Shown one piece after another: positions 39,604 through 47,904 of a stretch of 64,000 bases of DNA. Source of the stretch: Massilia litorea (GTDB taxonomy: Bacteria > Pseudomonadota > Gammaproteobacteria > Burkholderiales > Burkholderiaceae_D). Under the pieces are notes generated by a model. The model was not told the origin of the DNA and did no database searches. It was given only the letters and a program-made list of their open reading frames with translations. The stretch covers positions 1,426,001 through 1,490,000 of the forward strand of contig NZ_CP062941.1 in the NCBI RefSeq assembly GCF_015101885.1, in the 5' to 3' direction. The position numbers were made by a program, and so were the translations under genes. Position 1 is the stretch's first letter, and every line of letters starts with the position of its first letter.

Positions 39604-40540
39604 CAAGCTTGTCCGGCTTGTTTTTGAAGATCCGCGCAACCAGATAATTGCCTGCACGATTAAGGACGATGGCAGCGGCGACGATCACGACAAGGCTGAG
39701 AAGGAAATCGATGATCGGATTGCCGCTAGGATGGACAAACAGGTAGCTGTGGATCAGGTAAATTTCTAGCAGGCAGGCTTCAAGCGGGACCAGAAAACGC
39801 AGGGAGGCCAGCCGGAGACCCGGATGCGTCAATCGTAGCGATATCGCCAACGAACATGCAAAGAGCAGGATCCCGTTGAGCGCGCGAAAACCGAAGAACA
39901 TGTTCAATACGGCGATCGACAGCGGCAACGCGATCAAGGCGCCATTGAGCAGCGCGACATTGGTGCGCAGGCGGTTCACGCCCACATAGGTCCCGATGAG
40001 AAATCCCAGCATGGTCAGCCATAGGGAGAAGCCGAATTTGACCGTATGGTCGAGCGCAAGCAATGCGATGGTGGCGATTGCCATGGTCACGGTCGTGCGC
40101 GGGGAGGCGATCAGGCGGCGCGCCAGCAGCGGGTAGGCGGCATAAAAAAACAGGAGCAGGGTGAAGAACCATAGGCCGGCCCCAAGTGCGCTCATGCTCG
40201 GTCCGAACAGGTTCAGCACACCGGACAGGCCAATAAAATGCACGATGGTGTGCCAATGAAGGATGTCGCGGCCTTGCACGATGAGGAGCATGGTTAGGAC
40301 GCTGAGGATCAGCCAATAGCGCACTCCCAGGCGACGCAATTTCTTGTTCCAGAAAGCGCCGACGTCAAGGTCCACGCCGTTCAGGCGTCCCGTAAAGAAG
40401 GCGGATGAAAAGCCGAACACGAACAGCGCGACGGTCGACAGAATCCAGATGGGGCTGTCTTTGAACCAGTGATCGGCGACGACGATAAAAATCGACATGA
40501 CCTTCGCGATCGAAAAATTTTGACTGACTGTCTTATCCAT
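39551..40540 (-). CDS. Acyltransferase 3 family membrane protein
   Basis: A 329-aa polytopic membrane protein with about ten helices, starting at ATG 40540 (MDKTVSQNFSIAKVMSIFIVVADHWF). The pattern KVMSIFIVVADHWF and the later FALVFGFSSAFF-type region fit the acyltransferase 3 family, in which the conserved His sits in the first helix (here DHWF). Likely role: acetylation of the exopolysaccharide. Its 3' end overlaps the 3' end of the beta-helix gene by 53 bp on the opposite strand. Confidence 0.75.
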   Translation of the reverse strand: MDKTVSQNFSIAKVMSIFIVVADHWFKDSPIWILSTVALFVFGFSSAFFTGRLNGVDLDVGAFWNKKLRRLGVRYWLILSVLTMLLIVQGRDILHWHTIVHFIGLSGVLNLFGPSMSALGAGLWFFTLLLFFYAAYPLLARRLIASPRTTVTMAIATIALLALDHTVKFGFSLWLTMLGFLIGTYVGVNRLRTNVALLNGALIALPLSIAVLNMFFGFRALNGILLFACSLAISLRLTHPGLRLASLRFLVPLEACLLEIYLIHSYLFVHPSGNPIIDFLLSLVVIVAAAIVLNRAGNYLVARIFKNKPDKLVTAAVAQEGDGHLERSA

Positions 40541-40604
40541 ATTCGACCGCAATGAAAGGCGCGTGGCCTGTTATAAAAATAAAGTTAGCGAGCTCCGTCT
40601 GACC

Positions 40605-41696
40605 CTACCTGCCTTGCAGAGTTTTCACATCCTCGGGTAGCGCGTTCCGACCGGCTTTCCCGTACTGCTGTGCGAGTTTCCACTTGCCGATACGGTCGTT
40701 GGCAACCTGCGCCACCATGCGCGGCACGGTATGCCAGAGCCGTCCCTTCAGCAGCTTGTTCTCGGAAGCCTGGGCGGCGGGAATGGCATCGGCGGCGCTT
40801 GCGAGGCCACAGGCATCGAAGCGGTCGCTGTTTTCCTGCAGGAACTCGCATAGCTTGCGCAGGCGCCCCTGGGTCAGGCGGTCAGGCCTTGTCTGCGTGA
40901 AGGCCAGGTCGCGCTTCTGGACGAATTCGAACGGATGGGTCAGTACGACGACCAGCGGGATGCCTTCGCTCCTGGCCTTCTCGAGCAGGCGCCGCGTTTC
41001 GGCAAAGCTCGAGCCGGCGATGGTCAGCGACTTGATGTTTTGTTTCGGGCCGATCCGCCAGTCCGAAAACGACAGCACCGGGTACTCCTTGACGCCGTGC
41101 CGCTGGTGCTGGCCGCTGAACAGGCGGTAATCCGGATTGCCGCTGTCATGGATCGCCACGCCGATGTTCGAGCTGTAAGTAATGCCGGTTTGAGCCAGAG
41201 CCTGGTACAAGCCGTCGCCATGGTGGAGGTTGCCACTACGGAAAGCGCGGGGACGGGGAATGCCCCATTCCTTGAAGGTGTCGATGCCTTGATCGATGAG
41301 CTTGACGGTGGCTTCGATGCTGTGCTGGCTAATATCGTCGCTGATGCGTTCAGCACGCGGCGTGTTGCGCCAATCGCTGTTCTGGAAATTCGTCCAGCAG
41401 GGATGGGCGTGCAGCTGCACTTCGTGCCCCGCGGCATGGAGTTGCTGCGCGATCGGCCGCATCGGGTCGTGCTTGAAATAATGGCGGTGCTGTGTGTCGA
41501 CGAAGAAGGTCGCCTGGATATCGTAGCGGCGGAAGGTATCCAGCATGAAGCCCAGGCCTTCCGAGCGGCCATCGACATTGCACCAGACGAGCGGTTCGGC
41601 AACCGGCTGTTTTGTTTTGTCCGAGAAGGCACCGGCGATGCTGAACTCGGTGTCGATCGTGATGCAGACGCGCGTGCGTGCCACTGGGAGTTTCAT
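40605..41696 (-). CDS. Polysaccharide deacetylase-like protein
   Basis: A 363-aa NodB/CE4-type fold protein from ATG 41696 (MKLPVARTRVCITIDTEFS); the frame extends further only from a TTG. Motif-like elements are TIDTE (motif 1 region), ATFFVDT, HAAGHEVQLHAHPCW (His pair for metal binding) and, near the C-terminus, VVVLTHPFEF. It lacks a signal peptide, so it would act on a cytoplasmic or membrane-linked sugar, or not be catalytic. It sits upstream of the acyltransferase gene on the same strand (64 bp apart) and is probably part of the exopolysaccharide set. Confidence 0.78.
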   Translation of the reverse strand: MKLPVARTRVCITIDTEFSIAGAFSDKTKQPVAEPLVWCNVDGRSEGLGFMLDTFRRYDIQATFFVDTQHRHYFKHDPMRPIAQQLHAAGHEVQLHAHPCWTNFQNSDWRNTPRAERISDDISQHSIEATVKLIDQGIDTFKEWGIPRPRAFRSGNLHHGDGLYQALAQTGITYSSNIGVAIHDSGNPDYRLFSGQHQRHGVKEYPVLSFSDWRIGPKQNIKSLTIAGSSFAETRRLLEKARSEGIPLVVVLTHPFEFVQKRDLAFTQTRPDRLTQGRLRKLCEFLQENSDRFDACGLASAADAIPAAQASENKLLKGRLWHTVPRMVAQVANDRIGKWKLAQQYGKAGRNALPEDVKTLQGR

Positions 41697-42061
41697 GCGA
41701 TAGGAGTTGACGTGGTTATGCAGCGGGAGTTGCCTGAGCCGACGCGATTTCAGGCTTAACAATCTGAGGATCGACGTTCAAAGACCCAATATCGGTAAAT
41801 CTACTCAACAGTAGGAAAAATCCTACATTGAATTTGGCATAATTGCCAGATGTATTTACGTATGGATGGCTTAATACAACAGAATCAAGTGCACCATTGG
41901 CAGCGCGCTGGATCCCCTGTGTCGCGTGTACTGGCTGAGCGATGGGCGCCCGAATGCATGTGGGGCAGGCGGACAGCTTGCTGCCGATACCGCCTGCGTA
42001 AGGGTTGTGTCGAAACAAACGCAGCAGAGGCGGCGCTGGTGTGGCAAGTCTCAGCGGCGCC
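41697..42061. other. Intergenic region upstream of the polysaccharide deacetylase-like gene
   Basis: A 365-bp gene-free region between two minus-strand genes. It has an AT-rich core with a 6-bp palindrome (41811-41826) and a second copy of the TTGGCATAAT motif (41834-41847). The promoter of the deacetylase-like gene is expected here. Confidence 0.55.
41811..41847 (-). promoter_or_regulatory. Palindrome plus TTGGCATAAT motif, copy 2
   Basis: GTAGGA-AAAA-TCCTAC (41811-41826) is followed by TTGGCATAATTGCC (41834-41847), itself a near-palindrome (TGGCA...TGCCA). The latter matches 12 of 14 bases of the element before the tviB-like gene. It lies about 140 bp upstream of the deacetylase-like start. 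Probable operator; the factor is unknown. Confidence 0.35.
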
Positions 42062-43450
42062 TCAAGCGTCCGGCCGGATGTTCTGGTTGGTGCGGAACAG
42101 GTTGTCCGGATCGTATTTCGCCTTGATCTGCCTGAGCCGCGCGTAGTTCGGGCCATAGGCTTCGGCGATGCGGTCGACTTCGTCCTCGTTCAGGAAATTG
42201 ATGTAGACGGTGCCGGCGGCATGGGGCGCCGCGGCCTTGAAAAATTCGCGCGCCCAGGCCAGGCAGGCCGCATCCTGCGCCGCTTCTTCCCAGCGCGTGT
42301 GCACGTTCATCGCATACAGCGCGGCGCGGTGCGGATAGGCCATCTCGTCCGGGGCGTGGGTATTCGCCGCGCCGCCCAACAGCCCGAGAAAAATTTCGCT
42401 CTGCGCGGACGGCAGCTTGCCGGCATAGTCGACCACGACGTCGATGGCCGCGTCCGACAGCGTATTGAAATTGTGCGACTTCCAGTAATTGCGTGCCGGC
42501 GGCACCAGCAGTGGATCGAAGGCCTGCTGCCAGGCGCTGTAGGGCACGGCGCCGACGTGTTCGCCCAGCGGGTTGCCGAAACTGCGCACCGTGTCGAGCG
42601 CAGCCTGCACCTGTTCGGGCGGCTGCGGCGAGAAAAAGGCGAGGGCGACGATCCCGGTGCCGTGCACCGACTCGGGCAGGAAGGGCAGTGGCGGCGCGCC
42701 GCGCAGCACGGCCCAGACGGATATGTTCTCGTCCAGCGCCTCCACATAGTCGCGGTAGTTGCGCAGCAGGGAACGCGCCTGCGCGAAGGGGAAGACGATC
42801 AGGCCGGCGGTGACCAGGGGCCCCACCTGGTGCAGCGCGAACTCGAAGGTGGTCACCACGCCGAAATTGCCGCCGCCGCCGCGGATGGCCCAGAACAGGT
42901 CGGGGTGATTGTCGCTGTCGATGTGCAGGCGCTCACCGCTCGCGGTGACGATGTCGGCCGCGACCAGGTTGTCGATGGCGAGACCGTGCCTGCGCGTCAG
43001 CCAGCCGAAGCCGCCGCCCAGGGTCAGGCCGCCGACGCCGGTGGTCGAGTTGATGCCGAGCGGCGTCGCCAGCCCATAGGCCTGCGCCTCATGGTCGACG
43101 TCGCGCAGCAGCGCGCCGCCCTCGACCCAGGCCCGCATCCTGTGCGGCGCCACCTGCACCGAGCGCATGCCGGACAGGTCGATCACCAAACCGTCGTTCA
43201 CCAGGGCGCTGCCGGCGATGTTGTGGCCGCCGCCGCGCACCGCCAGCGGTATTCCGTGCTCGCGCGCGAAATCGACCGCCGTGCGCACGTCGGCCGCGCC
43301 GGCGCAGCGCACGATCATGGCCGGGCGCTTGTCGATCATCGCATTCCAGATCGTTCGCGCCTGGTCGTAAGCCGGCTCGCCCGGCAGCACCACGCTGCCC
43401 CTCAGCTTGCCCTGCAGTTCCTCCATCTCGCTGACCGCTACGGTACCCAT
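42062..43450 (-). CDS. FAD-linked oxidoreductase (berberine-bridge-enzyme-like)
   Basis: A 462-aa VAO/PCMH-type flavoprotein. ATG 43450 follows GGAGGTGCGTG, a clear Shine-Dalgarno. The FAD-binding domain holds RGGGHNIAGSALVNDG with the His that forms a covalent flavin bond, and GVGGLTLGGGFGWLTRRHGLAIDNL; the Cys found at this last position in bicovalent enzymes is Ala here. The C-terminal BBE domain ends GPNYARLRQIKAKYDPDNLFRTNQNI. Members oxidise alcohols, sugars or alkaloid-like substrates, so an oligosaccharide oxidase role would fit the neighbourhood but is not shown. Confidence 0.88.
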   Translation of the reverse strand: MGTVAVSEMEELQGKLRGSVVLPGEPAYDQARTIWNAMIDKRPAMIVRCAGAADVRTAVDFAREHGIPLAVRGGGHNIAGSALVNDGLVIDLSGMRSVQVAPHRMRAWVEGGALLRDVDHEAQAYGLATPLGINSTTGVGGLTLGGGFGWLTRRHGLAIDNLVAADIVTASGERLHIDSDNHPDLFWAIRGGGGNFGVVTTFEFALHQVGPLVTAGLIVFPFAQARSLLRNYRDYVEALDENISVWAVLRGAPPLPFLPESVHGTGIVALAFFSPQPPEQVQAALDTVRSFGNPLGEHVGAVPYSAWQQAFDPLLVPPARNYWKSHNFNTLSDAAIDVVVDYAGKLPSAQSEIFLGLLGGAANTHAPDEMAYPHRAALYAMNVHTRWEEAAQDAACLAWAREFFKAAAPHAAGTVYINFLNEDEVDRIAEAYGPNYARLRQIKAKYDPDNLFRTNQNIRPDA

Positions 43451-43542
43451 CACGCACCTCCGCTTTGGTTCGTTAACCAACTTTCAGGATAGGAAAACGA
43501 AGGCGATATGCAAGGGGAGCCGGCGCCCGGCTGGCGTTCAGC

Positions 43543-44403
43543 TCACCAGCTGCGCAGCCAGTCGCGGGTCCAGCTCGACACCTGGTCCTGCCAGGGCCGG
43601 CGCGAGAAGGTGTGGTCCGCCTTGTCGATCTGCTGGCGCGTAAAGCGCGGCGTACCCAGCAGGCGCTGCCAGGGGCCGGAACGGTGCGAGAGCGCGGCGA
43701 ATTCCTGGGCCGTGAGGTCGGCCCCGCTGAGGACGACGAGCACGCGCCCGCCAAAACGGGTCAGTGCGCCCTGCATGCGTTCCGGCAAGGGCGCGCCGTC
43801 GCGGGACGCAGCCGTGCCGGCGTCCAGCTTCGGTCCGAACGCCTTGCCGACGTTGTCCCACAGCGAACGGACCGAGTCCTTGACATCGAACTGGCCGCTG
43901 CCGATCTTTTTCCACAGGCGCGCGTCGAACAGGCGGTCCTTGTAGTAGTGCTTGATGGTGGCGCGCGCCGCCCCTTCCTCGGTGCGGACCCAGGGGTTCA
44001 ACAGCACCAGCCCGGCCACGCGCGGATCCTGCGGCGCGTACATCGCAGCGGCCGAGGCGCCGTCGCACAGCCCCCAGAGCACGATTTCGGAGAGGCCGGG
44101 GACTTCGGCCACAAAACGGTCGATCGCCGCCCGCAGGTCGTCGTCGACGTTTTCGAAATTTTGCAGGTCTCCCTCGCTGTCGCCCATGCCGCGGTAGTCG
44201 AAGCGCATGGCCGGGATGCCCGCATGGGCCAGGTCGCGCGCGAGCAGGGTGAACTGGCGGTGGCTGCCGGCGCGGTATTGCGGGCCGCCGACGACGATCA
44301 GCACGCCGCGCGACGATGGCCTCGCCGCCGCCTGCGGCAGGCTCAGGATGCCGTACAGCCAGGCACCGCGGCAGGAAAAGGCAATTGCGCGTTCCTCAGG
44401 CAT
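43543..44403 (-). CDS. Alpha/beta hydrolase, exosortase A system-associated (hydrolase 1 type)
   Basis: A 286-aa alpha/beta-hydrolase of the family known as exosortase-A-associated hydrolase 1. Features: VLIVVGGPQYRAGSHRQF, MRFDYRGMGDSEG, and the nucleophile elbow LWGLCDGAS, where the usual Ser is replaced by Cys; a late ADHTFSRR supplies a His. Cys in place of Ser is compatible with acyl-transfer or thioesterase chemistry. It overlaps the second hydrolase gene by 8 nt and ends a five-gene minus-strand operon that includes an acyl carrier protein. Confidence 0.85.
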   Translation of the reverse strand: MPEERAIAFSCRGAWLYGILSLPQAAARPSSRGVLIVVGGPQYRAGSHRQFTLLARDLAHAGIPAMRFDYRGMGDSEGDLQNFENVDDDLRAAIDRFVAEVPGLSEIVLWGLCDGASAAAMYAPQDPRVAGLVLLNPWVRTEEGAARATIKHYYKDRLFDARLWKKIGSGQFDVKDSVRSLWDNVGKAFGPKLDAGTAASRDGAPLPERMQGALTRFGGRVLVVLSGADLTAQEFAALSHRSGPWQRLLGTPRFTRQQIDKADHTFSRRPWQDQVSSWTRDWLRSW

Positions 44404-45232
44404 CGGGTGTCTCCAGGCGGGCCAGGGTTGCCTCGATCAGGGCCGGGCAATCGATCGTTTCGGGCGCCGTCCAGAATTGCGGTCCCTGGACCGGGACCAG
44501 GTCGACCCGGCTGCCCTGCAGTCTCCAGGTATCGGCCACGCGCACCGCGGCCGGCGGCAGCGGGCGGCCGGCGGCTGCCGTGACTTCGAACCAGCTGATC
44601 GGGCAGCGCGGGCCGAGCGCGCGCGCATCGGCCGCGTCCAGGCCCGCGGCCAGTTGCGGATTCAGGGTATAGCCCGCGATCTCGAGCGCCTCGTCGGCGG
44701 CCAGCGCTTCGCGCAGAGCTTCGGTGCCGCCGCTGTCGCTGCCGCCCGCCAGCAGTTCTCCGGCCAGGCGCAAACGTAAAAAGCCGTTCAGGTAGCCCGA
44801 GCCGTTGGTGACCGGCTGCCACAGCAGCAGGCGCTCCGGCGCCACGGCCGCCGTTTGCGCATGCACGACCGCGAGCAGGGCGCCGACGCGCAGGCCCCAC
44901 AGGCCGGCCGTGCGGCCGAGGCGTTCCTCGATCCAGGCGCGTCCCTGCGCGACGTCGCGCAGCCAGCCGTCCCAGGTCGCGTCGCCGAAGTCGCCGGCGC
45001 TGTCGCCGCAGCCGTGCAGATCGAGCAGCAGCACGCCGATGCCCTGGTTCGCCAGCGCACGCGCGCCCAGCGCGGCCATGCGGCGCGAACGGTTCATCTC
45101 TTCGGCAAACGGGTGCACGTAGACCAGCGCGCCGCGGCATTCCCCGCGCGGCGCGTGGTACATGCAGAAACGCGGTCCGTCGGGCGTGTCGAGGAAGAAC
45201 GCGTCGGCGTGCGCGTGGCCGGGGTCGCTCAT
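44396..45232 (-). CDS. Alpha/beta hydrolase-like protein, exosortase A system-associated (hydrolase 2 type)
   Basis: A 278-aa alpha/beta-hydrolase-fold protein of the exosortase-A-associated hydrolase 2 type. It has VYVHPFAEEMNRSRRM, LLLDLHGCGDSAGDF (the DxxGxGxS element) and, where the nucleophile elbow is expected, LWGLRVGALLA, so Arg occupies the nucleophile site. It may therefore be non-catalytic or a partner subunit for the adjacent Cys-type hydrolase. It lies 3 bp after the ACP stop and overlaps hydrolase 1. Confidence 0.85.
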   Translation of the reverse strand: MSDPGHAHADAFFLDTPDGPRFCMYHAPRGECRGALVYVHPFAEEMNRSRRMAALGARALANQGIGVLLLDLHGCGDSAGDFGDATWDGWLRDVAQGRAWIEERLGRTAGLWGLRVGALLAVVHAQTAAVAPERLLLWQPVTNGSGYLNGFLRLRLAGELLAGGSDSGGTEALREALAADEALEIAGYTLNPQLAAGLDAADARALGPRCPISWFEVTAAAGRPLPPAAVRVADTWRLQGSRVDLVPVQGPQFWTAPETIDCPALIEATLARLETPDA

Positions 45233-45235
45233 GCC

Positions 45236-45496
45236 TTAGTTGGCACCGTCGTCGGCGCGCTCGGCCACGAAGGCGGCCAGGCTGCCGAGGGTGGCGAAGG
45301 TGCTGGCGCTGATGTCGTCGTCGTCGACCATGATGCCGAAATGTTCTTCCATTGCGCCGATCAGGGTGACCACCGCCATCGAATCGAGTTCCGGCAGGCT
45401 GCCCAGCAGCGGCGAATCGGCATCCAGCGATTGTCCGGCCGGGCCGAGGTTCAGCACGTCGATCAGCAGGGTTTTGACTTCTTCAAGGTACTTCAT
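45236..45496 (-). CDS. Acyl carrier protein
   Basis: An 86-aa carrier protein with the phosphopantetheine attachment serine in LPELDSMAVVTLIGAMEEHFG (Ser about 39) and the four-helix acidic ACP character. It carries an acyl or aminoacyl thioester. Its position between the hydrolase and GNAT/FemAB-like genes, and near an AMP-forming ligase, indicates a dedicated carrier for the XrtA-associated pathway rather than the fatty-acid ACP. Its start overlaps the upstream gene stop by 4 nt. Confidence 0.9.
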   Translation of the reverse strand: MKYLEEVKTLLIDVLNLGPAGQSLDADSPLLGSLPELDSMAVVTLIGAMEEHFGIMVDDDDISASTFATLGSLAAFVAERADDGAN

Positions 45497-46560
45497 AAGC
45501 TCGTCGTCGTTGTGTTGGCGGGGCGGGAACCCAGCTTGGTGCGGGTGTCCAGCAGCGTGTGCAGGCGTTTCACTCCCGGCCAGCGGTAATAGTTAACATG
45601 GTACAGAGTGCGTACCTCTTCCGTCCAGCGCGTATGCCATTCCATCACGCGGCCGTAGAACTCGAGCCGTTCGAAACGGCCGGCGTCGAACAGGCGCCGG
45701 GTCGCTTCCTCGCGCATCAGGAGGGTCGGCGACAGGTTCGAAGGCACGCTCTCGTCATATGCCGTCTTCAGCACGACGATGCTGGCGCCATCCTCGACGC
45801 ACAGGTCCATCGCGACCAGCTGCTCGCCGAAATAATAGCGGTAGACGCTGGCGGCAGCGCGCGCCGCCATCGCTTCCAGCATGGCGCGATAATAACGGCC
45901 CTGGGCATTCTCGCTGCTGACCGCCGTGCCCTCGCTTCCCTTCCAGCCCGTGGTTTCGAGGCGCCCGTAGTCGGCCACGGCCTGCGCCATGGCTTCTGGT
46001 GCGCGCTCGATGACCATCCTCGTCGCGATGCCTTCGCGCTCCAGGCGCGCGCGCTGTTTTTTCAGGTTGCCGCGCAGGTTTTTTCCGCGCGCGTTCCAGT
46101 AATCCTCGAAGCTGCCGGCCAGGGTCACGCGCGCCGTGTCGATGTAGTCGAGCGTGCGGGTGCAGGGTCCCTCGGCCGGGCGCGGAACCAGCATCGGGTC
46201 CATCTGCGTCAGCGCCAGCAGCAGCGGGAAGCCGGGCAGCGCGCCGAGCAGGCCGCGCGCGAGCGTCGCGGTGTCGCGGCCGTCCTCCTGCAGCCACAGC
46301 CCGACCGGCGCCTGCGCCGGCTGAAACGTGCTCCAGGCGCCGCGCCGGCTCGGGTGCACGATCGCCATGGTGCATACCGTGCCGCCATCGTGCAGGCAGG
46401 CCAGCAACTCGTCGCCGCGGCCGAACTGTTCGATCAGCGGCGCGACGAATTCCGCCGCCAGCAGGGCCGAGGCGTGCGTGGGGGCGAGCGAAGCGTGCAG
46501 CCGCGTCCAGTCGCCGCTGTGGCGCGCGAACTCGCGCGCCGGATAAAGCGTCCAGCTCAT
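45493..46560 (-). CDS. GNAT/FemAB-like acyltransferase (BioF2-like domain)
   Basis: A 355-aa protein from ATG 46560 (MSWTLYPAREFARHSGDW); the longer frame runs antiparallel to the next gene and is not coding. The core is a FemAB/BioF2-like double GNAT fold: FEDYWNARGKNLRGNLKKQRARLEREG, followed by YYRAMLEAMAARAAASVYRYYFGEQLVAMDLCVEDG. It probably transfers an acyl or aminoacyl group, possibly from the neighbouring ACP. ATGA overlaps with both the upstream aminotransferase-like gene and the downstream ACP gene indicate tight coupling. Confidence 0.8.
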   Translation of the reverse strand: MSWTLYPAREFARHSGDWTRLHASLAPTHASALLAAEFVAPLIEQFGRGDELLACLHDGGTVCTMAIVHPSRRGAWSTFQPAQAPVGLWLQEDGRDTATLARGLLGALPGFPLLLALTQMDPMLVPRPAEGPCTRTLDYIDTARVTLAGSFEDYWNARGKNLRGNLKKQRARLEREGIATRMVIERAPEAMAQAVADYGRLETTGWKGSEGTAVSSENAQGRYYRAMLEAMAARAAASVYRYYFGEQLVAMDLCVEDGASIVVLKTAYDESVPSNLSPTLLMREEATRRLFDAGRFERLEFYGRVMEWHTRWTEEVRTLYHVNYYRWPGVKRLHTLLDTRTKLGSRPANTTTTSL

Positions 46561-47744
46561 GGCGCCACCGCCTCGCGCAGGCGCGCCGCCAGCCAGGACA
46601 TTTCGCGCTCCGTGAGCTCCTGGTGACAGGGCAGGGCCAGCACGTGTTCGGCCAGCATCGCGCTGTTGGCGCAGGTGGCGGCGTCGACACCTTGCCACTG
46701 CGGGGTGCCGAAACGGGTCAGCGGCACGCCCAGCGCCTGCAGGCGTGCGAACAGGCGCCCGGGGTCGTCGGCCAGCAGCGGAAATACCCACGGGCAGGCG
46801 CCGTCGGGCAGGCGCGGATGCAGCGGGCGCACGCCGGGTAAGCCCTGCACGGCCGCTTCCAGGCGCAGGTAATGGCCGCGGCGCAGGGCGGCGATGCGCC
46901 CGGGCGCGGCCAGTGTCAGCATGGCGCGCGCGAACAGCGACGAGCGTTTATCTACCCAGGCCGGGTCGAAATTGAAACTGCTGTCGGAGGAGTCGGGCGC
47001 CAGTGCCGGGGCAGCGCCACCGCGCCTGCGCTTGAACAGTCCCCATACCGCGCTTTTCGCGCGCAGCGGCAGGGACAGGGCGGCGCGCACGGCCGGCAGG
47101 CGGCCGTACATGAATCCTTTTTCCAGGGAATTCAGGGCCACCTTGGCCTCGAAGCCGGCGCCGGCCGAGTGCAGGACGATGTGATCCAGGCTGTGGCGCG
47201 CCGATACCAATGCGCCGCCCTCGTAGATCGGCAAGAACTTCATGCTGCTGGCGATGGCGTAATTTCCCCAGGCGCCGACCGGGCGTCCGCCTGCCTCGCC
47301 GATAAAGCAGTGGGCGCAGTCTTCGATCAGGGCGATGCCGTGTGCATCGCACAGGGCGCGGATCGGCGCCATCTCTTGCGGGAAGCCGAAATAATGGGTG
47401 ACCATCACGGCACGCACGTCGGGAGTGATTTTTTCAGCGAGGTCCCGCAAATCGACCGCGGCATCGGCGTGCACCCGATAAAACACGGGTTCGGCGCCGC
47501 GCCAGAGCACGGGAGGAATCATCGAGGCGCTGTGGTAAGCGGGCACCAGCACCCGCTGGCCCGGCTGCACGCCGATTTCGCGCAGCGCCAGCGCAATCGC
47601 GACGCGCCCGCTCGTCACCAGTTTATAGTTGCCGGCGTCGAGCACGGTGCGCGCAGGCGCTGCGGCCGCGCGCCGGAACGAGGACGCCGACAGGATCGGC
47701 GCCAGCGGAATCAGGGGCCGGACGGGTGACGGGTTCGCGCGCAT
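46557..47744 (-). CDS. DegT/DnrJ/EryC1-type PLP aminotransferase-like protein
   Basis: A 395-aa fold-type I PLP enzyme starting at ATG 47744 (MRANPSPVRPLIPLAP). The core elements of sugar aminotransferases are visible: TSGRVAIALAL, VLVPAYHSASM, IEDCAHCF, and SMKFLPIYEGGALV with the presumed PLP Lys. It begins the five-gene minus-strand operon (aminotransferase, GNAT, ACP, hydrolases 2 and 1). A TATACT box lies about 14 bp before the start. It may act on a sugar nucleotide or on a small amino-acid-like precursor. Confidence 0.85.
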   Translation of the reverse strand: MRANPSPVRPLIPLAPILSASSFRRAAAAPARTVLDAGNYKLVTSGRVAIALALREIGVQPGQRVLVPAYHSASMIPPVLWRGAEPVFYRVHADAAVDLRDLAEKITPDVRAVMVTHYFGFPQEMAPIRALCDAHGIALIEDCAHCFIGEAGGRPVGAWGNYAIASSMKFLPIYEGGALVSARHSLDHIVLHSAGAGFEAKVALNSLEKGFMYGRLPAVRAALSLPLRAKSAVWGLFKRRRGGAAPALAPDSSDSSFNFDPAWVDKRSSLFARAMLTLAAPGRIAALRRGHYLRLEAAVQGLPGVRPLHPRLPDGACPWVFPLLADDPGRLFARLQALGVPLTRFGTPQWQGVDAATCANSAMLAEHVLALPCHQELTEREMSWLAARLREAVAP

Positions 47745-47904
47745 CCGGCCAGTATAAACCGGGTGTTGAAAAATTTGCCACGAGACATCGCTTGTTGGCG
47801 ACAGGGGCGCGATACGCGGGCTGGAAAGCTGCAAGCTGTTAAGATTGCGGGCTGCGCGGCCCTGATGTCGCGCTTCCGCATTCGACCCCGTATTGATCAC
47901 GACC

